DNA from: Sipunculus nudus
Lineage: Eukaryota; Annelida; Sipuncula; Golfingiida; Sipunculidae
Assembly: GCA_026874595.1 (NCBI GenBank)
Contig: CM049316.1
Location: 76,512,176 to 76,576,175, forward strand
Length of the DNA: 64,000 nucleotides
Direction: 5' to 3'
The notes below the pieces were generated by a model that was not told the origin of the DNA, made no database searches, and saw only the letters and a list, made by a program, of their open reading frames with translations. Within the stretch, counting starts at the first letter, position 1; each line of letters opens with the position of its first letter. Shown here piece by piece: positions 11,261 through 23,659 of the stretch. A program made the position numbers and the translations under genes.

Positions 11261-12304
11261 GTAAGTTATCAGTTTGTTCGAATAAAATGTTCATTTAAAA
11301 TTTACAAGTATGCGACTGCAGCACAGCAAAGGACCACTTTTATAGCCAGATATGCGATAGGCTAAAGGTCCGGGTTTCGCTACCACGGATTATAAAACAG
11401 ATAATGGTTAACGGTATCTATCGGGTATATTGGGCATTTTGTTTGGCGCGATTCACAAGTTTGTCAAAGTAAATGTTAGTCGAGAGACGGGGTGAAGGGA
11501 ACAGGACCTTAAAGCCCCTCTTCTAGATCCCAACCCCCTTTTTTCCATGATAATGCAGTGGCCTTGAACTAACTAGAGTTTCAGGCTGAATATCGGAGAA
11601 ACGACTGTTAAGTGATTGGGAGGACAGAAGACCGTGCACGACAAACGTGAGGAGACAGAACAATTAGATTCACACAGCGGAAACATAGCTTTACAGATGT
11701 ATGCATCGGCAGAACTGGCATCGCTTATCGTTGACCTGGGGGATTGCAGATAAACTTAATAACGATTTATCAGCTACAGCTGCCAGATATAGCCCCAAGG
11801 TCATAACGAAAGACCTTCTCCCGTGCTGACAGTCACCATACAAAACCCGAAGGACGATTTATGAAAATACAATCGCCGTTTGAGACACTGGCACTTCCGG
11901 CACAAATCTTCCAATTTTGTATGATATAGACGACAAGACTCAATAGTTGTTAATATTTTCCCAAACAGTTTCAAATAATTAGATAAATGGAAATATATTT
12001 CCGTGGATATCGTTAGTGAAGTGTACATATATGTTTATTTTATTGGGTTAAAGTTAATATATCTTGATTTAAATCCGAGGACGGGATCATTTCCGGTTAA
12101 CCCCATATATTGATGGGATAGCTGTATAAATACAAATGCTTACTTGTGGTTTTTCTCGGTATTTAAAGTGCAGTTGGTTCCAACTGATATTTACGACAGA
12201 TGGGGTTTAAGAGACCTGCTATAATCTTTTCATAAATAGGGACCCATGGGTCTCGACGCTCAGCTGTATTTGTCTATATGGATATATGTTAATGAGGTTT
12301 TCCA
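11261..12304. other. DNA downstream of the signal-peptide exon, nothing recognised
   Basis: Would be intron if the 11,194 exon is real. No second exon could be identified. A TATA-like TGTATAAATAC occurs near 12,125 without other promoter support. Confidence 0.4.
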
Positions 12305-13250
12305 AAATATTGGTCCTGTGATCAGTTTGAAGCCAACATGTCTACCCAAACTGGAGTTATCATACATAAACCAATTTGTAAATGGATGGGCCCTGTGACC
12401 TTAACCTTTGACCTGTTGACCCCAAAATCGAAAAGTTACTTCCACTATTGGCAGGTGAGCAACATCTGGACGATGGTAGGTTTGGGACAGAAAGTTTGGC
12501 TAAAAATACATCAACAATTTTTTTTAAAGAAGTGGGTCCTGTGACCTTGACCTTTGGCTTAATGACCCCAAAATCAAAAGGGTTCTTACGTTATTAATGG
12601 GTCATATATAAATTAAAATTGAAACCAATATGTCAATCCAAACTGGAGTTATCATCCAGAAACAAATATGTGGACAGATGGGCCCCTGTGATCATGACCT
12701 TTGACCTTGTGACCCCCAAATCAATCATGTTCTTTCCCTATTGGTAGCTCAGCTATATGTGCAAGATGGAGGGTCTGGGATGAAAAGTTTGGCTTTAAAT
12801 GCATCCACAATCTTTCTAAATAAGTGGGTACTTTGACATTGACCTTTGACCTCATGACCCCAAATTTGATCAGAATGTTCCCCTATTGGCAGGTTAGAAA
12901 TATCTTGAAGATAGAAGCTTTGGGAGGAAAAGTGTGGCTTCAAATACATATGCATTTTTTTTTTACAGAAATGAGTCCTGTGACCTTGACCTTTAACCGT
13001 TGGACCCCAAAATCGACGGCTCTACTTTAGGGGTTTGTCATATATAAGATAAGCTTGAAACCAATATGTCAAACTAAACTGGAGATATCATCTGGAAACT
13101 AATTTGTGAACAGATGGCTCCTGCGACTTTGACCTTTGACCATGTGACCTCAAATTCCTTTAATGCTCTCCCCATACTGGCAAGTCTGCTAAATGAGCAA
13201 AATGGAAAGTTTGAGATGACAGCTTGGCTTAAAATGTAGCCATAATCATT
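12305..13250. repeat. Degenerate tandem array rich in nuclear-receptor half-sites
   Basis: A block of about 145 bp recurs in varied form: a 'CCTGTGACCTTGACCTTTGA' segment, then GACCCCAAAAT, a 'CTATTGGCAGGT' segment and 'AAAGTTTGGCT'. A second block, 'CCAATATGTCAA..AACTGGAG.TATCATC', occurs at about 12,332, 12,622 and 13,058, so the larger unit is about 290-440 bp. Perfect DR1 sequences TGACCTTTGACCT lie at 12,695-12,707 and 12,840-12,852, with a 12-of-13 match near 13,130. TGACCTTGA (reverse of TCAAGGTCA, the ERR/FTZ-F1 extended half-site) lies at 12,542-12,550 and 12,981-12,989. No coding function; frames through it are by-products. Confidence 0.75.
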
Positions 13251-13252
13251 TT

Positions 13253-13321
13253 AGCTCAGCTGACCGTAAGTCATCTGAGCTATAGCGATCACTCTTTGTC
13301 CCTCGTCCGTCCGGCCATCCG
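13253..13321 (+). repeat. Left terminal inverted repeat with internal hairpin
   Basis: The outermost part is itself an imperfect palindrome: CTCAG-c-TGAC-cgtaa-GTCA-t-CTGAG. It is followed by a CGTCCGTCCGGCC tract. It pairs with 17,209-17,277 in reverse complement. Confidence 0.8.
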
Positions 13322-16300
13322 GTCGTCTGTCCGTTAACAAGGCACAAATCGTAACCGCTGGACCTGGGATCTTCATACTTTACGTCCAGAGAGGTCCACG
13401 AAAAATCTCCTTGGAAATTGGAATTAGGTCTCTGTAACAAACATCCTTTGAGATATTGGGCCCCAAAGTACCCCCCAGAATAGTAAAAAAAGATTATACA
13501 AAAACTTCAATATCTGATTAACTACATCACTGATGGTCATGATTTTTGGCATACTTATTGATCATGAGATGTTTCATCAGTTTCTGCAGACTGGTGGTGC
13601 CACCTGTATTTTTTAGATTTTTTACGAATTGTTTTCTCTATTTTTGAGACCTTTAAAAATGTGAACATCTGTTAACAGGGCACAAATCGTAAAAACTGGA
13701 CCTAGAATCTTCATTCTTGACATTCTGAGAGACCTATGAAAAGTCTCCATGAAAACCAGAAATTAGGTCTCTGTTACCCATATCCTTCGAGCTATGGGGC
13801 TCAAAGTACCCCTCGGAATAGTGAAAAATTTCATACAAAAACTTCAATATCTGATTAAATACATCACTGATGGTCATGATTTTTTGCATATTTATTTATC
13901 ATGAGATGTTTCATCAGTTTCTGCAGACTGGTGGTGCCACCTGTATTTTTCGATTTTTTACGAATTGTTATCTCTATTTTTGAGACCTTTAAAAATGTGA
14001 ACATCTGTTAACAGGGCACAAATCGTAAAGACAGGACCTAGAATCTTCATTCTTGAGATTCTGGGAGACCTATGAAAAGTCTCCACGAAAACCACAAATT
14101 AGGTCTCTGTTACCCATATCCTTCGAGCTATGGGGCTCGAAGTACCCCCCAAAATAGTGAAAAATTTCATTAAAAAAACTTCAATATCTGATTAACTACA
14201 TCACTGATCGTCATGATTTTTGGCGTACATATTGATAATGAGATGTTTCATCAGTTTCTGCAGACTGGTGGTGCCACCTGTATTTTTCGATTTTTTTACG
14301 AATTGTTATCTCTATTTTTGAGACCTTTAAAAATGTGAACATCTGTTAACAAGGCACAAATCGTAAAGACAGGACCTAAAATCTTCATTCTTAATATTCT
14401 GAGAGACCTGTGGAAAGTCTCCATGGAAACCAGAAATTACGTCTCTGTTACCTATATCCTTCAAGCTATGTGGCCCCAAAGTACCCTCCAGAATAGTGAA
14501 AAATTTCATACAAAAACTTCAATATCTGATTAACTACATCACTGATGGTCATGATTTTTGGCATACATATTGATCATGAGATGTTTCATCAGGGTCTGGA
14601 GACTGGTGGCGCCACCTGTATTTTTCAAATTTTTACAATTTTTTTTCTCTATTTTTGAGACCTTTAAGGATGTAGTTATCTGTCAACAGGGTTCAAATTG
14701 CAACGACTCGACCTAGAATCTTCAGTCTTGACATACTGAGAGACCTATGAAAAGTCTCCATGAAAACCAGAAATTAGGTCTCTGTTACCCATATCTTTCG
14801 AGCTATGGGGCTCAAAGTACCCCCCGGAATAGTGAAAAATTTCATACAAAAACTTCAATATCTGATTAAATACATCACTGATGGTCATAATTTTTTGCAT
14901 ATTTATTTATCATGAGATGTTTCATCAGTTTCTGCAGACTGGTGGTGCCACCTGTATTTTTCGATTTTTTACGAATTGTTATCTCTATTTTTGAGACCTT
15001 TAAAAATGTGAACATCTGTTAACAGGGCAAAAAATCGTAAAGACAGGACCTAGAATCTTCATTCTTGAGATTCTGGGAGACCTATGAAAAGTCTCCATGA
15101 AAACCACAAATTAGGTCTCTGTTACCCATATCCTTCGAGCTATGGGGCTCAAAGTACCCCCCAAAATAGTGAAAAAATTCATTAAAAAAACTTCAATATC
15201 TGATTAACTACATCACTGATCGTCATGATTTTTGGCGTACATATTGATAATGAGATGTTTCATCAGTTTCTGCAGACTGGTGGTGCCACCTGTATTTCTC
15301 GATTTTTTTACGAATTGTTATCTCTATTTTTGAGACCTTTAAAAATGTGAACATCTGTTAACAGGGCACAAATCGTAAAGACAGGAAACCTAAAATCTTC
15401 ATTCTTAATATTCTGAGAGACCTGTGGAAAGTCTCCATGGAAACCAGAAATTAGGTCTCTGTTACCTATATCCTTCGAGCTATGGGGCCCCAAAGTACCC
15501 TCCAGAATAGTGAAAAATTTCATACAAAAACTTCAATATATGATTAACTACATCACTTATGGTCATGATTTTTGGCATACATATTGATCATGAGATGTTT
15601 TATCAGGGTCTGGAGACTGGTGGCGCCACCTGTATTTTTCAAATTTTTACAATTTTTTTTCTCTATTTTTGAGACCTTTTAGGATGTAGTTATCTGTCAA
15701 CAGGGTTCAAATTGCAACGACTGGACCTAGAATCTTCATTCTTGACATTCTGAGAGACCTATGAAAAGTCTCCATGAAAACCAGAAATTAGGTCTCTGTT
15801 ACCTATATCCTTCGAGCTATGGGGCTCAAAGTACCCCTCGGAATAGTGAAAAATTTCATACAAAAGCTGAAGTATCTGAACAACTAATGCAGAGATTACC
15901 ATAATTGTTTGTATGGATATTGATCATGGAGTATTTCATCAGTTTCTGCAGCCTGGGTGCGCCACTTCTATTTTTATTATTTTTTACGAATTTTTTTCTC
16001 TATTTTTGAGACCTTTTTAAAATGTGGACATATATTAACAGGGCACAAATCGTAAAGACTGGACCTAGAATCTTCATTCTTGACATTCTGAGAGGCCTAT
16101 GGAAAGTCTCCATGGAAACCAGAAATTAGGTCTCTGTTACCCATATCCGTTGAGCTATAGGGCCCCAAATAACCCCCCCCCCCAGAATAGTGAAAAATTT
16201 CATACAAAAACTTCAGTATCTCATTAACTACATCACTGACGGTCATGATTTTTGGCATACATATTGATCATGAGATGTTTCATCAGTTCCTGCATACTGG

Positions 16301-17208
16301 TGGCGCCACCTGTATTTTTCGATTTTTTACGAATTGTTTTCTCTATTTTTGAGACCTTTAAAAATGTGATTATCTGTTAACAGGGCACTAATCGTAAAGA
16401 CTGGACCTAGAATCTTCATTCTTTAAATTCTGAGAGAACTGTGTAAAGTCTCCATGGAAACCAGAAATTAGGTCTCTGTTACCTATATCCTTTGAGCTAT
16501 GGGGCCCCAAAGTACCCCCCATAATAGTGAAAAATTTCATACAAAATCTTCAATATCTGATTAACTACATCACTGATGATCATGATTTTTGGCATACATA
16601 TTGTTCATGGGATGTGTCATCAGGTTCTGTAGACTGGTAACGCCACCTGTATTTTTCAAATTTTTACAATTTTTTTTCTCTATTTTTGAGACCTTAAAGG
16701 ATGTAGTTATCTGTCAAAAGGGCTCAAATTGTAACTACTGGACCTAGAATCTTCATTCTTGACACACAGGGAGACCCATGAAAAGTCTCCATGGAAACCA
16801 GATATTAGGTCTCTGTTACTAATATCCTTTGAGCTATGGCACTCCAAAGTACAGCTTAGAATGATGGAAAATTTGATACAAAAGCTGAAGTATCTGAACA
16901 ACTAATGCAGAGATCACCATAATTGTTTGTATGGATATTGATCAAACAGTTTTTCATCAGTTTCTGCAGCCTGGTGGCACCACATGTATTTATTCGGGCT
17001 TTTTTTTTTAATTTTTTCTCTATCTTTGAGACCTTTAAAGATATGAACATCTGTTAATAGGGCACAAATCATAACAACTGGACCTAGAATCTTTACTCTT
17101 TACACACAGGGAGACCCATGAAAAATCTCCATGGAAACTTGAAATTAGGTCTCTGTTACCCATATCCATTAAGCTGTATGGCTAGTTTCTGCAGACTGGT
17201 TGAGCCAG

Positions 17209-17277
17209 CGGACGGCCGGACGGACGATGGACACAGCGCCATTCCTATTCCTCAGTTGACTTACAGTCATCTGAGCT
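17209..17277 (-). repeat. Right terminal inverted repeat with internal hairpin
   Basis: Read on the minus strand it gives AGCTCAG-a-TGAC-t-GTAAGTCA-a-CTGAG and then a GTCCATCGTCCGTCCGGCCG tract, matching the left terminus. The palindrome CTCAG-t-TGAC-ttaca-GTCA-t-CTGAG is preserved. Confidence 0.8.
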
Positions 17278-17285
17278 TATTGAGA

Positions 17286-17405
17286 TTAACTAATTAATTA
17301 ACTAATAAACTTTAACTAATAAACTAATAAACTATTATTAACTAATAACTAATTAACTAATTAACTAATATTAACTAATTAAGTTAATAATCATTAACTA
17401 ATAAA
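17286..17405. repeat. (TAACTAAT)n-type microsatellite
   Basis: About 120 bp of imperfect TTAACTAA/TAATAAAC units immediately outside the right end of the TIR element. Confidence 0.85.
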
Positions 17406-20400
17406 GATGCATGCATCCATTAGGAAGTTATTCACTGTTACCTCTACACACGTTTATAAACATGTACAGATGTTTATTCATATTTAGATCTCCACTCATA
17501 CACACGGTGACAGACGCACGTATACAGAAGTGCATTAATGTTTCTATTCGATTATTCTGTATCTGTATTATATCATCGGAAACCTTTAACCCCCTCCACC
17601 CCCCCCCCCCCCCACACACACACACAATAGAAATGAAGATAAAGTTAAGCCACAAGTGAATTACTTCATGTCTTTAGGGATATATTAGTTGAAAGTATTT
17701 TTGATTTTCCCAAAGGCCTAGCTCCCGGGTAGAATTGATGATGACGAACATGAAAATATTAGAACCATAAAAATCACAACAAGCTTCCTGTCGTAAAGCG
17801 GGCGAGAGAAACGAGGTAGATCAGTAAAACATGAGAACTTTGTTAATTCCGGATTTTTTGTTTTTGAATTATTGATGGTTCATCGTTCAACTCTGATGAT
17901 AAAACCGCAGCAGTCCTGTTCTGACGGGAGCTTCATCATAAAGAACTCCCCGCCGTGGTTCATCTCCCGGTGCTCACTTTATAAATGACACCACTATAAA
18001 ACAAATTCTCCATCTCAGGCTGGTTACTATGATGTAATATGTCTTTAGAATGAAACGAACGCATATAGTTCAGAACAGTATTATTAATAAACACGCGATG
18101 TGCTTTTGCTTTGCCCAATAAAGTTGCGAGAGATTATCAGTTCTCTCTAAAAAAAGACATTTCAATTCTTTTCCTATATTTTATGAAACGGTGTGTGTTT
18201 TCTATTGCTTCCAATCAAAGAGAGAAAACAATTATGACTCACAACAGATAGGAATCCCCCTCCTTTGTCCGTGGAAGAAGAAAGACCGCGGCCGCCATTT
18301 GTAGCTATGAATCAAAGGTAAATAGATAGCCTTTACAAAACAGCGTCCAATATGTGAGCGCCTTAAATCTTTTGTACTGTAATAACGAGCAGAAAACAAA
18401 TAATTTTGATCGACCTACTTGGTACCTACCTACGGTATTTAATTTTCATCTCAATCTGATTTACAATTTAGTGACCTTGTGATTTGCAGGGGAGAAGCAG
18501 CCTGTAGTTCAAGCTAGTATCCGGCTGTATAAGGAGATCACTATGGAGTGCCTGGAGAAAGCAAGGCACAGCTTGACTGTCAAAATTTAAATCTATTCAT
18601 CGGCGTCAAGGTCTCTTAATCTTAACAGAATGTTATACTTAAAAGGATGTAAGTTACTATAATCAAACTAAAATGTTCGATATAACCCGCAAGGCATGTA
18701 CATCAGTTATTATAACCCTGAGGTAACCCGACAACGGACGCGCAACTACAGCCGACTTCCGTGGAAACGTCAGAGATCGAACGCGCGTTCGGAAAGAGCG
18801 TTTATTCCCTCCCTCCCTCCCTTCCTCCACCCTTCCCAAATTGTAGTATAACTGTGAATACTTATTATAGATTAAACCTGTAAATTGTGTATTTATCTCG
18901 CCCATATAACTACAGTTCGTTCCTTAGTTTTTAATGTGATTCGCATCAATTTTCTTTAATGCCTTATCCGGTTCATTGTAAAAATCTTTAGAGTTTGTCT
19001 TATTGAAACATTGTATCGATGTAGTCGCATGTTTCAAACTTGTTTAAGATTTCTTATATATTCCGTTTATGGCATTTCTTATCTAATTTAAAAAGAGCTG
19101 ACAAGCACGCAGCAGACGGATTTTTTTTTTATTTAGAATGAGGTCAAACTTTCACGCAGAGGTCATACATGTATAACATATTACAATGTGAGGCAGAACG
19201 TTAATACATCTCATTGTTATAATGGTACGTTGTCACAGAATTATCATGATATCCTTTTTTATTATTGATTTCACTATGTCAAATTCTGTGGCATGTTCTT
19301 CTGTATTCATACCCTGGGGATCTTTTAAAACGATTTGCACTCTCTGAACAGGGATTTCCGTGTATTGTTTTCGCGGGGACGTTTTGTAGCGGTCCGGTCT
19401 GAATCCAACGCGCACACATTTCAGGGAACCAGTGAACCATGCAATGTTTTGGGGTTGTGTAGCGTCATATGGTCTCTATGTAAGGATGCCGATATTTCAC
19501 AGAGGCTACAGTAAATTTTGGCTAAAAAGCGCCCGGTAGCGAATTCTGAATGGAAAAGGCTCTGAACAAATAGTTCAGTCGGCAGAAAGACTTCAAGCAG
19601 GAAGCTACAAGCTTCATAATAGGACAATTTTTGTTATTGGGGCCCCCGAGCCGTGAAGTCGTGTTATTGAAGGCAAATTCGTTTTTTTTTTTTTTTTTTT
19701 TTTTTTTTTTGTTGAATGAACATTCTGTTGCTGATATCAGCCGCATACGTACTCATGTCTATGTTGTGATTTGTCGGGCCCGGAGACATGGTGTAGAAGA
19801 CGAGTCGTCTGAAATATAGCCATGGAGACGTGATGTGGTAGGCTCCAATGTGACTGGCTGGTGTACCGACACTACTGCCACAAGTCCAGAGGTCGAAGGA
19901 CAACCCTGTGTTACTTACCTGTCTGAGGAGTCATAATCACCAACCCATATTGTTTTCGTGCACGGTGAGCCTAAGTTCTGTTCCTACTGATGAAATTTGT
20001 CGTGGCCTGTATAATTCTTACAATGTCAAGAATATACTGTAGGCCTACCAATCTGCTGTCTTCTTTTAGTATCATTTAGAGATATAATCTAGAGATATAA
20101 CTATTCTTCATATGTATTGTTAGTCGTATGACACGCTATGTTGTCTTCAGTAGAACTTTTGGCCCCAAACTATCATTAAATGGCCCATTTGTTCCTGCGG
20201 GTAAATGTAATATAAATAAAGAGATATTTCATGTAAGCGGAATTACGTATGCTAACCCAGTTAAGACCAAATAGATAGCAAATCCTATAGACGTATAAAT
20301 ATTTTTTATTTAATGATAGGACTGAACTGGTCCATTCTAACCTGGTATGTGTTCTGAGGGTTCAGACTGGAGCTGGGGAACGATCTATAGAAGATATATT

Positions 20401-20610
20401 AATGCTTTATAAGTCATCCAAATATATGTTTTCTGTATATATTGTAAATAAAATTTGTTGAAGTTTAAGCTGGTTTATCTCTTTGTGCAAATGCTTCTGT
20501 CTATGCTGAACGAGTCTGAGCAGGGTCAGATTGGAAACTGACCTTGACATACGTATATTAGTTTGTGTAAAAAAAACCAGTACAATCTGAATGCTCAATC
20601 CATTCCTAAT
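17406..20610. other. Intergenic DNA, no supported gene
   Basis: Contains a run of 15 C at about 17,599-17,613 followed by (CA)n, a T29 run at 19,682-19,710, and a GC-richer patch around 18,280-18,300 with GCGGCCGCCATTTG, a YY1-like GCCGCCAT site, followed by ATGAATCAAAG|GTAAAT. That arrangement could be a first exon of only a few codons, but it is too short to support. Nothing else recognised. Confidence 0.45.
19682..19710. repeat. Homopolymer T29
   Basis: An uninterrupted run of 29 T, preceded by ATTGAAGGCAAATTCG. On the minus strand it is a poly(A) and might be the tail of a retroposed sequence, but no recognisable body lies next to it. Confidence 0.8.
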
Positions 20611-20850
20611 TAGAAGAACACTCAGTGAGCGCAGACCTCCACCGGTTTTGTCAGAAATGCAGCATTAAGAAACACCTTTTTCCAGATAATGATCCGGATC
20701 ACCCCTAAAATGTAATTAACTGTTATTTTTGACATTGCAGTGCTCTCCCGGAAATTTCATCAAGCTCCGTTAATAACCTTTTCAGCAATGCTACAGAAAG
20801 ACAAACAAACGCTGTTAAAAACATAGCCCCCGCCCCTCGGCGGAAGTAAC
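20611..20850 (+). mobile_element. Short RTE-related element, copy B, both ends present
   Basis: About 240 bp. The left end ACTCAGTGAGCGCAGACCTC reverse-complements to GAGGTCTGCGCTCACTGAGT, a form also seen degenerately at 37,171-37,203. The right end GGCGGAAGTAA is shared with copy A at 8.8 kb, as are the preceding GGAAATTTCATCAA and ACAAACAAACG blocks. It carries no ORF and is non-autonomous. Confidence 0.6.
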
Positions 20851-21516
20851 TTAAAACCATGGTCTATGGTTATGTTTTCAGTATGAAATTTTAGCATCTA
20901 CAAAAAAGTGTAATTAAACGAAATAATAACTTCTTAAAGGTTACCTCGGGAAATTGATCTTGACAATGTAGTTACATTAAAGCAAATGCGCCATCACGCA
21001 GTCAGCTCTCTGCAGATAAATGTCAAAGTTGATCGTGTGTGTGACAGATGCGTAGACTAAATTAAATGATAAAATATTGAGCAAAATACGTGTTATTATT
21101 AAACTCAAACACGACATGAGAGAAAAATCGTATGGCAAGCTGACGTTTTATTTTTTTGCAGGTTCATATGCATAACACAAATGCCACTAAATGTCAAATT
21201 ATATGTCAAATATTTATAATTTAGAAAGGAAGACGTTGTATTTACACGGATTACATAATATTTGTGCGTAAGCTGTTGGTATCGTGAGTATTAAACATTC
21301 TTATGTACCCTGACGTCATATATTTACCTTGCCTGTTCAAGCAAGTTTAAAAAAAACTTCCATTAAAGATATATAAAAGCTAAATAAGAGGTCAAGCACA
21401 TTTTAATGAAAAATTCTTAATTCAATTGACGCAGACTGGCAGCAAAAATTATTAATATTAATTAATTTTATTTCTTTAATGTAATAACCAAATACTGACA
21501 GTTTTAGTACAATATA

Positions 21517-21582
<66 letters not shown>

Positions 21583-22832
21583 TGTATATATATATATAAA
21601 TTTATATATTTATATATATATATATATAAATTTTCTTACATTAGAATGATATTTTTTTATTTATGTATTTTAATTTCCGAAACGTTTTAATATTATTATG
21701 TATAGTTACCCTTGTTTCTATATATTGTTATTCAAGGAAACTTTACATGAACATTTTAGGTGATTGTATATAATCAGTGCATCTGAGATACAGTACATAA
21801 CACCAGCATAACCATTTTAAACAAAATATCCATACTATATCAACTTTGTTTGTCAACTTGGTTTCGGATCTGATCCTTCGATGTAAACAGCCTTACAAGT
21901 TCATAAACCCGCAACCCAAGTTTATCCGATGCTAAAAGGCTTCAAACATTAAATGTCAAACATGTGACTCATCTGCCAACTGCAAACTCTAGCACCTTAA
22001 CAATAAAAGTTGTCCAGCTTCATTCAGTTCGTCGTAATTTTAGACACACGATCAAGAGATTCATTCAGGCGGGAGACAGGCCAGCTGTGCTCTGGTTTCG
22101 TATGCCGTACGCTTGAATGGAGTCTTTTCTTTTCGGAACACTTTTATTTTCTTTGACGTCTCACGATCATTTAAACGCGTCAGATTCGATCACACAAAGT
22201 GTAAATCTCTGGAAAGATTCCGTCAGAAAAATTTGTGATTCAACTACCAATGTGTAAAATTAATGAATTCAGCATCAAACATTTTTTTCTGCATTGCGTT
22301 CTGGTTATGAATTAATTCTACTCTGGTTTCCATGGTGATTTCACGGGGCACAGGTGTCGTAATTAAGTTTATTACCACCTACTCTGTGCTGACTGAGTGA
22401 ACTGCTGAATGAAAAAAAAACAGTTTACTTGAGTTGAGGATTTGCGATATGTTTTTTGTTCGCTTTGCTAATATATGTGCCCAGCCTGTGAAAACAACCC
22501 TTACCTCGCCACAAAAGCATGACTTTTCTTTGACATAGAGATTTCTGTGAACATATACTCATGAATAGCTCAAAATTCTGCTCTGATTCTGGTCTATGGA
22601 GGGCATTTGTACAGTAGCCGCCAATCACAAGGCAATGTCATACTCCTTGGAGTGGGAAGCATTTTAAGTACAAATGAAACATCGTGCACTTTCCTACAGA
22701 TTCATTTTCATATGCATATTCTTTGCTGTTCAGTAGAAAGGTAAACGTTGCAAAAGAAGTATTAAGACGTGAGGTAAACCAATATACCTGAGGTCCCGTG
22801 CTGAATGTGAAGTTATGAATATCACTTGCTTT
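20851..22832. other. Intergenic DNA, no supported gene
   Basis: Holds a long TA/TATG microsatellite (listed separately) and otherwise AT-rich sequence without recognisable genes. A TGACGTCA element occurs near 21,311-21,318 without TATA support. Confidence 0.45.
21511..21630. repeat. Compound (TA)n-(TATG)n-(TA)n microsatellite
   Basis: (TA)n from about 21,511, then seven or so TATG units, then (TA)n with TTTATATATT interruptions to 21,630. Confidence 0.9.
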
Positions 22833-23125
22833 GTGTTGCGCGTGGTGATGGCGTAAAGGTTCTGGCTCTGGACTTGTGATCGCAAGGCTGTGGGTTCGAG
22901 TCCCGTTCTGACCGGTCTAAGACTCCTAGCCGAAGCCTTTGCGCTCTCTCCATCCTGGAGTTAATGGTTACTTGGCACGGACTGCAGGCAAATGTAGAAC
23001 GAATAAATCGCTGTAGTGGCTCCTTTAGATGTACGTTACCTAGTAAATTGAGAACGGGATAAGAATGAACGGGACCAAAAGTCCATGAAGGCAGAGTGTA
23101 AATATAAAGTCGGTGTTATCTTTTT
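22833..23125 (+). mobile_element. tRNA-derived SINE, family 1
   Basis: The head resembles a tRNA gene, with an A-box-like region at about 22,840-22,860 and an excellent RNA polymerase III B box GGGTTCGAGTCCC at 22,892-22,904. The body continues about 220 bp past the tRNA part, ending in GTCCATGAAGGCAGAGTGTA and GTCGGTGTTATC. The same tail appears at 49,375-49,476 (CCATGAAGGCAAAGTGTAAA, GTTGGTGATAT), which supports a repeat family and not a functional tRNA gene. Confidence 0.7.
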
Positions 23126-23350
23126 TTTACTGGCGTACTTTAAATCGTGCTACGCACAAGCGCATATCTGATGTTACCTTAGTGTGAGAACGGTGATGTC
23201 CCAAAATTCGTTCTTGTGTATGCAGTAAAGATAATGAAGAATCCCCAGCCCGTGGCCCAGGAGACAAAAATCCAAATGGATGAATAAAAACATGCATGTC
23301 TATTCTACGGTTAACCCTTTCATTTTCATAGTGGTTTATCGGCCAATGAC

Positions 23351-23361
23351 CTAAAAAAATC
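23351..23361. repeat. Candidate target-site duplication (3' side of CR1-like element)
   Basis: CTAAAAAAATC, identical to 28,859-28,869 on the other side of the element. It is A-rich, so a chance match is possible, and CR1-group insertions often leave short or no duplications. Confidence 0.4.
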
Positions 23362-23370
23362 TATGATAAA

Positions 23371-23395
23371 TATTTATTTATTTATTTATTTATTA
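23371..23395 (-). repeat. 3'-terminal (TAAA)n tract of the CR1-like element
   Basis: On the plus strand (ATTT)n; on the element's sense strand it is the short-repeat terminus on which CR1-group elements end in place of a poly(A). Confidence 0.6.
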
Positions 23396-23659
23396 TAATA
23401 TTGTGAAGGGTGGCCTGTACCAGAATAAGAATTCTGTTATAAGCAGGGCCCTCTTCCAAGATATACAAGATATTATAAACAATGGAACATGATAATAAAA
23501 ATACATAAAAGTACATGTACAATGCGAAATATAAAAGACATAATGAGACTGTAAAATCATTATAAAGGAATGATAATATCATAAAATTAATAAAAGGGAC
23601 GGTACTAACAGCGGTAAGAGCAACGATTACATCTAAAACAATTTCGTGCTGTGATAAGA

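Larger units (their letters stand above)
13253..17277. mobile_element. 4-kb TIR element filled by a 338-bp tandem array
   Basis: The ends at 13,253-13,321 and 17,209-17,277 are inverted repeats of about 70 bp (AGCTCAG.TGAC.GTAAGTCA.CTGAG, then GTCC..CGTCCGTCCGGCC.TCCG). Both ends are flanked by TTA next to GCTCAG, compatible with a 3-bp TTA target duplication as made by PIF/Harbinger transposases; this is tentative. Between them are 12 tandem monomers of about 338 bp, starting (at GTTAACAGGGCACAAATCGT or variant) near 13,333, 13,672, 14,007, 14,345, 14,683, 15,017, 15,357, 15,696, 16,033, 16,375, 16,713 and 17,052; the last is truncated. Each monomer carries GACCTAGAATCTTCATTCTT, ATTAGGTCTCTGTTAC, CATCACTGATGGTCATGATT and GGTG.CGCCACCTGTATTT. 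There is no transposase. Similar about 60-70-codon minus-strand frames recur in some monomers but reflect repetition. Confidence 0.8.

Noticed and set aside
13246-16901. Recurrent 60-70-codon minus-strand frames in the 338-bp monomers
   Set aside because: They start and stop at different places, are absent from several monomers, and are explained by tandem copying of non-coding DNA.
22833-22912. Functional tRNA gene
   Set aside because: Good B box, but stem pairing is poor and a long SINE body with a second copy of its tail is present.
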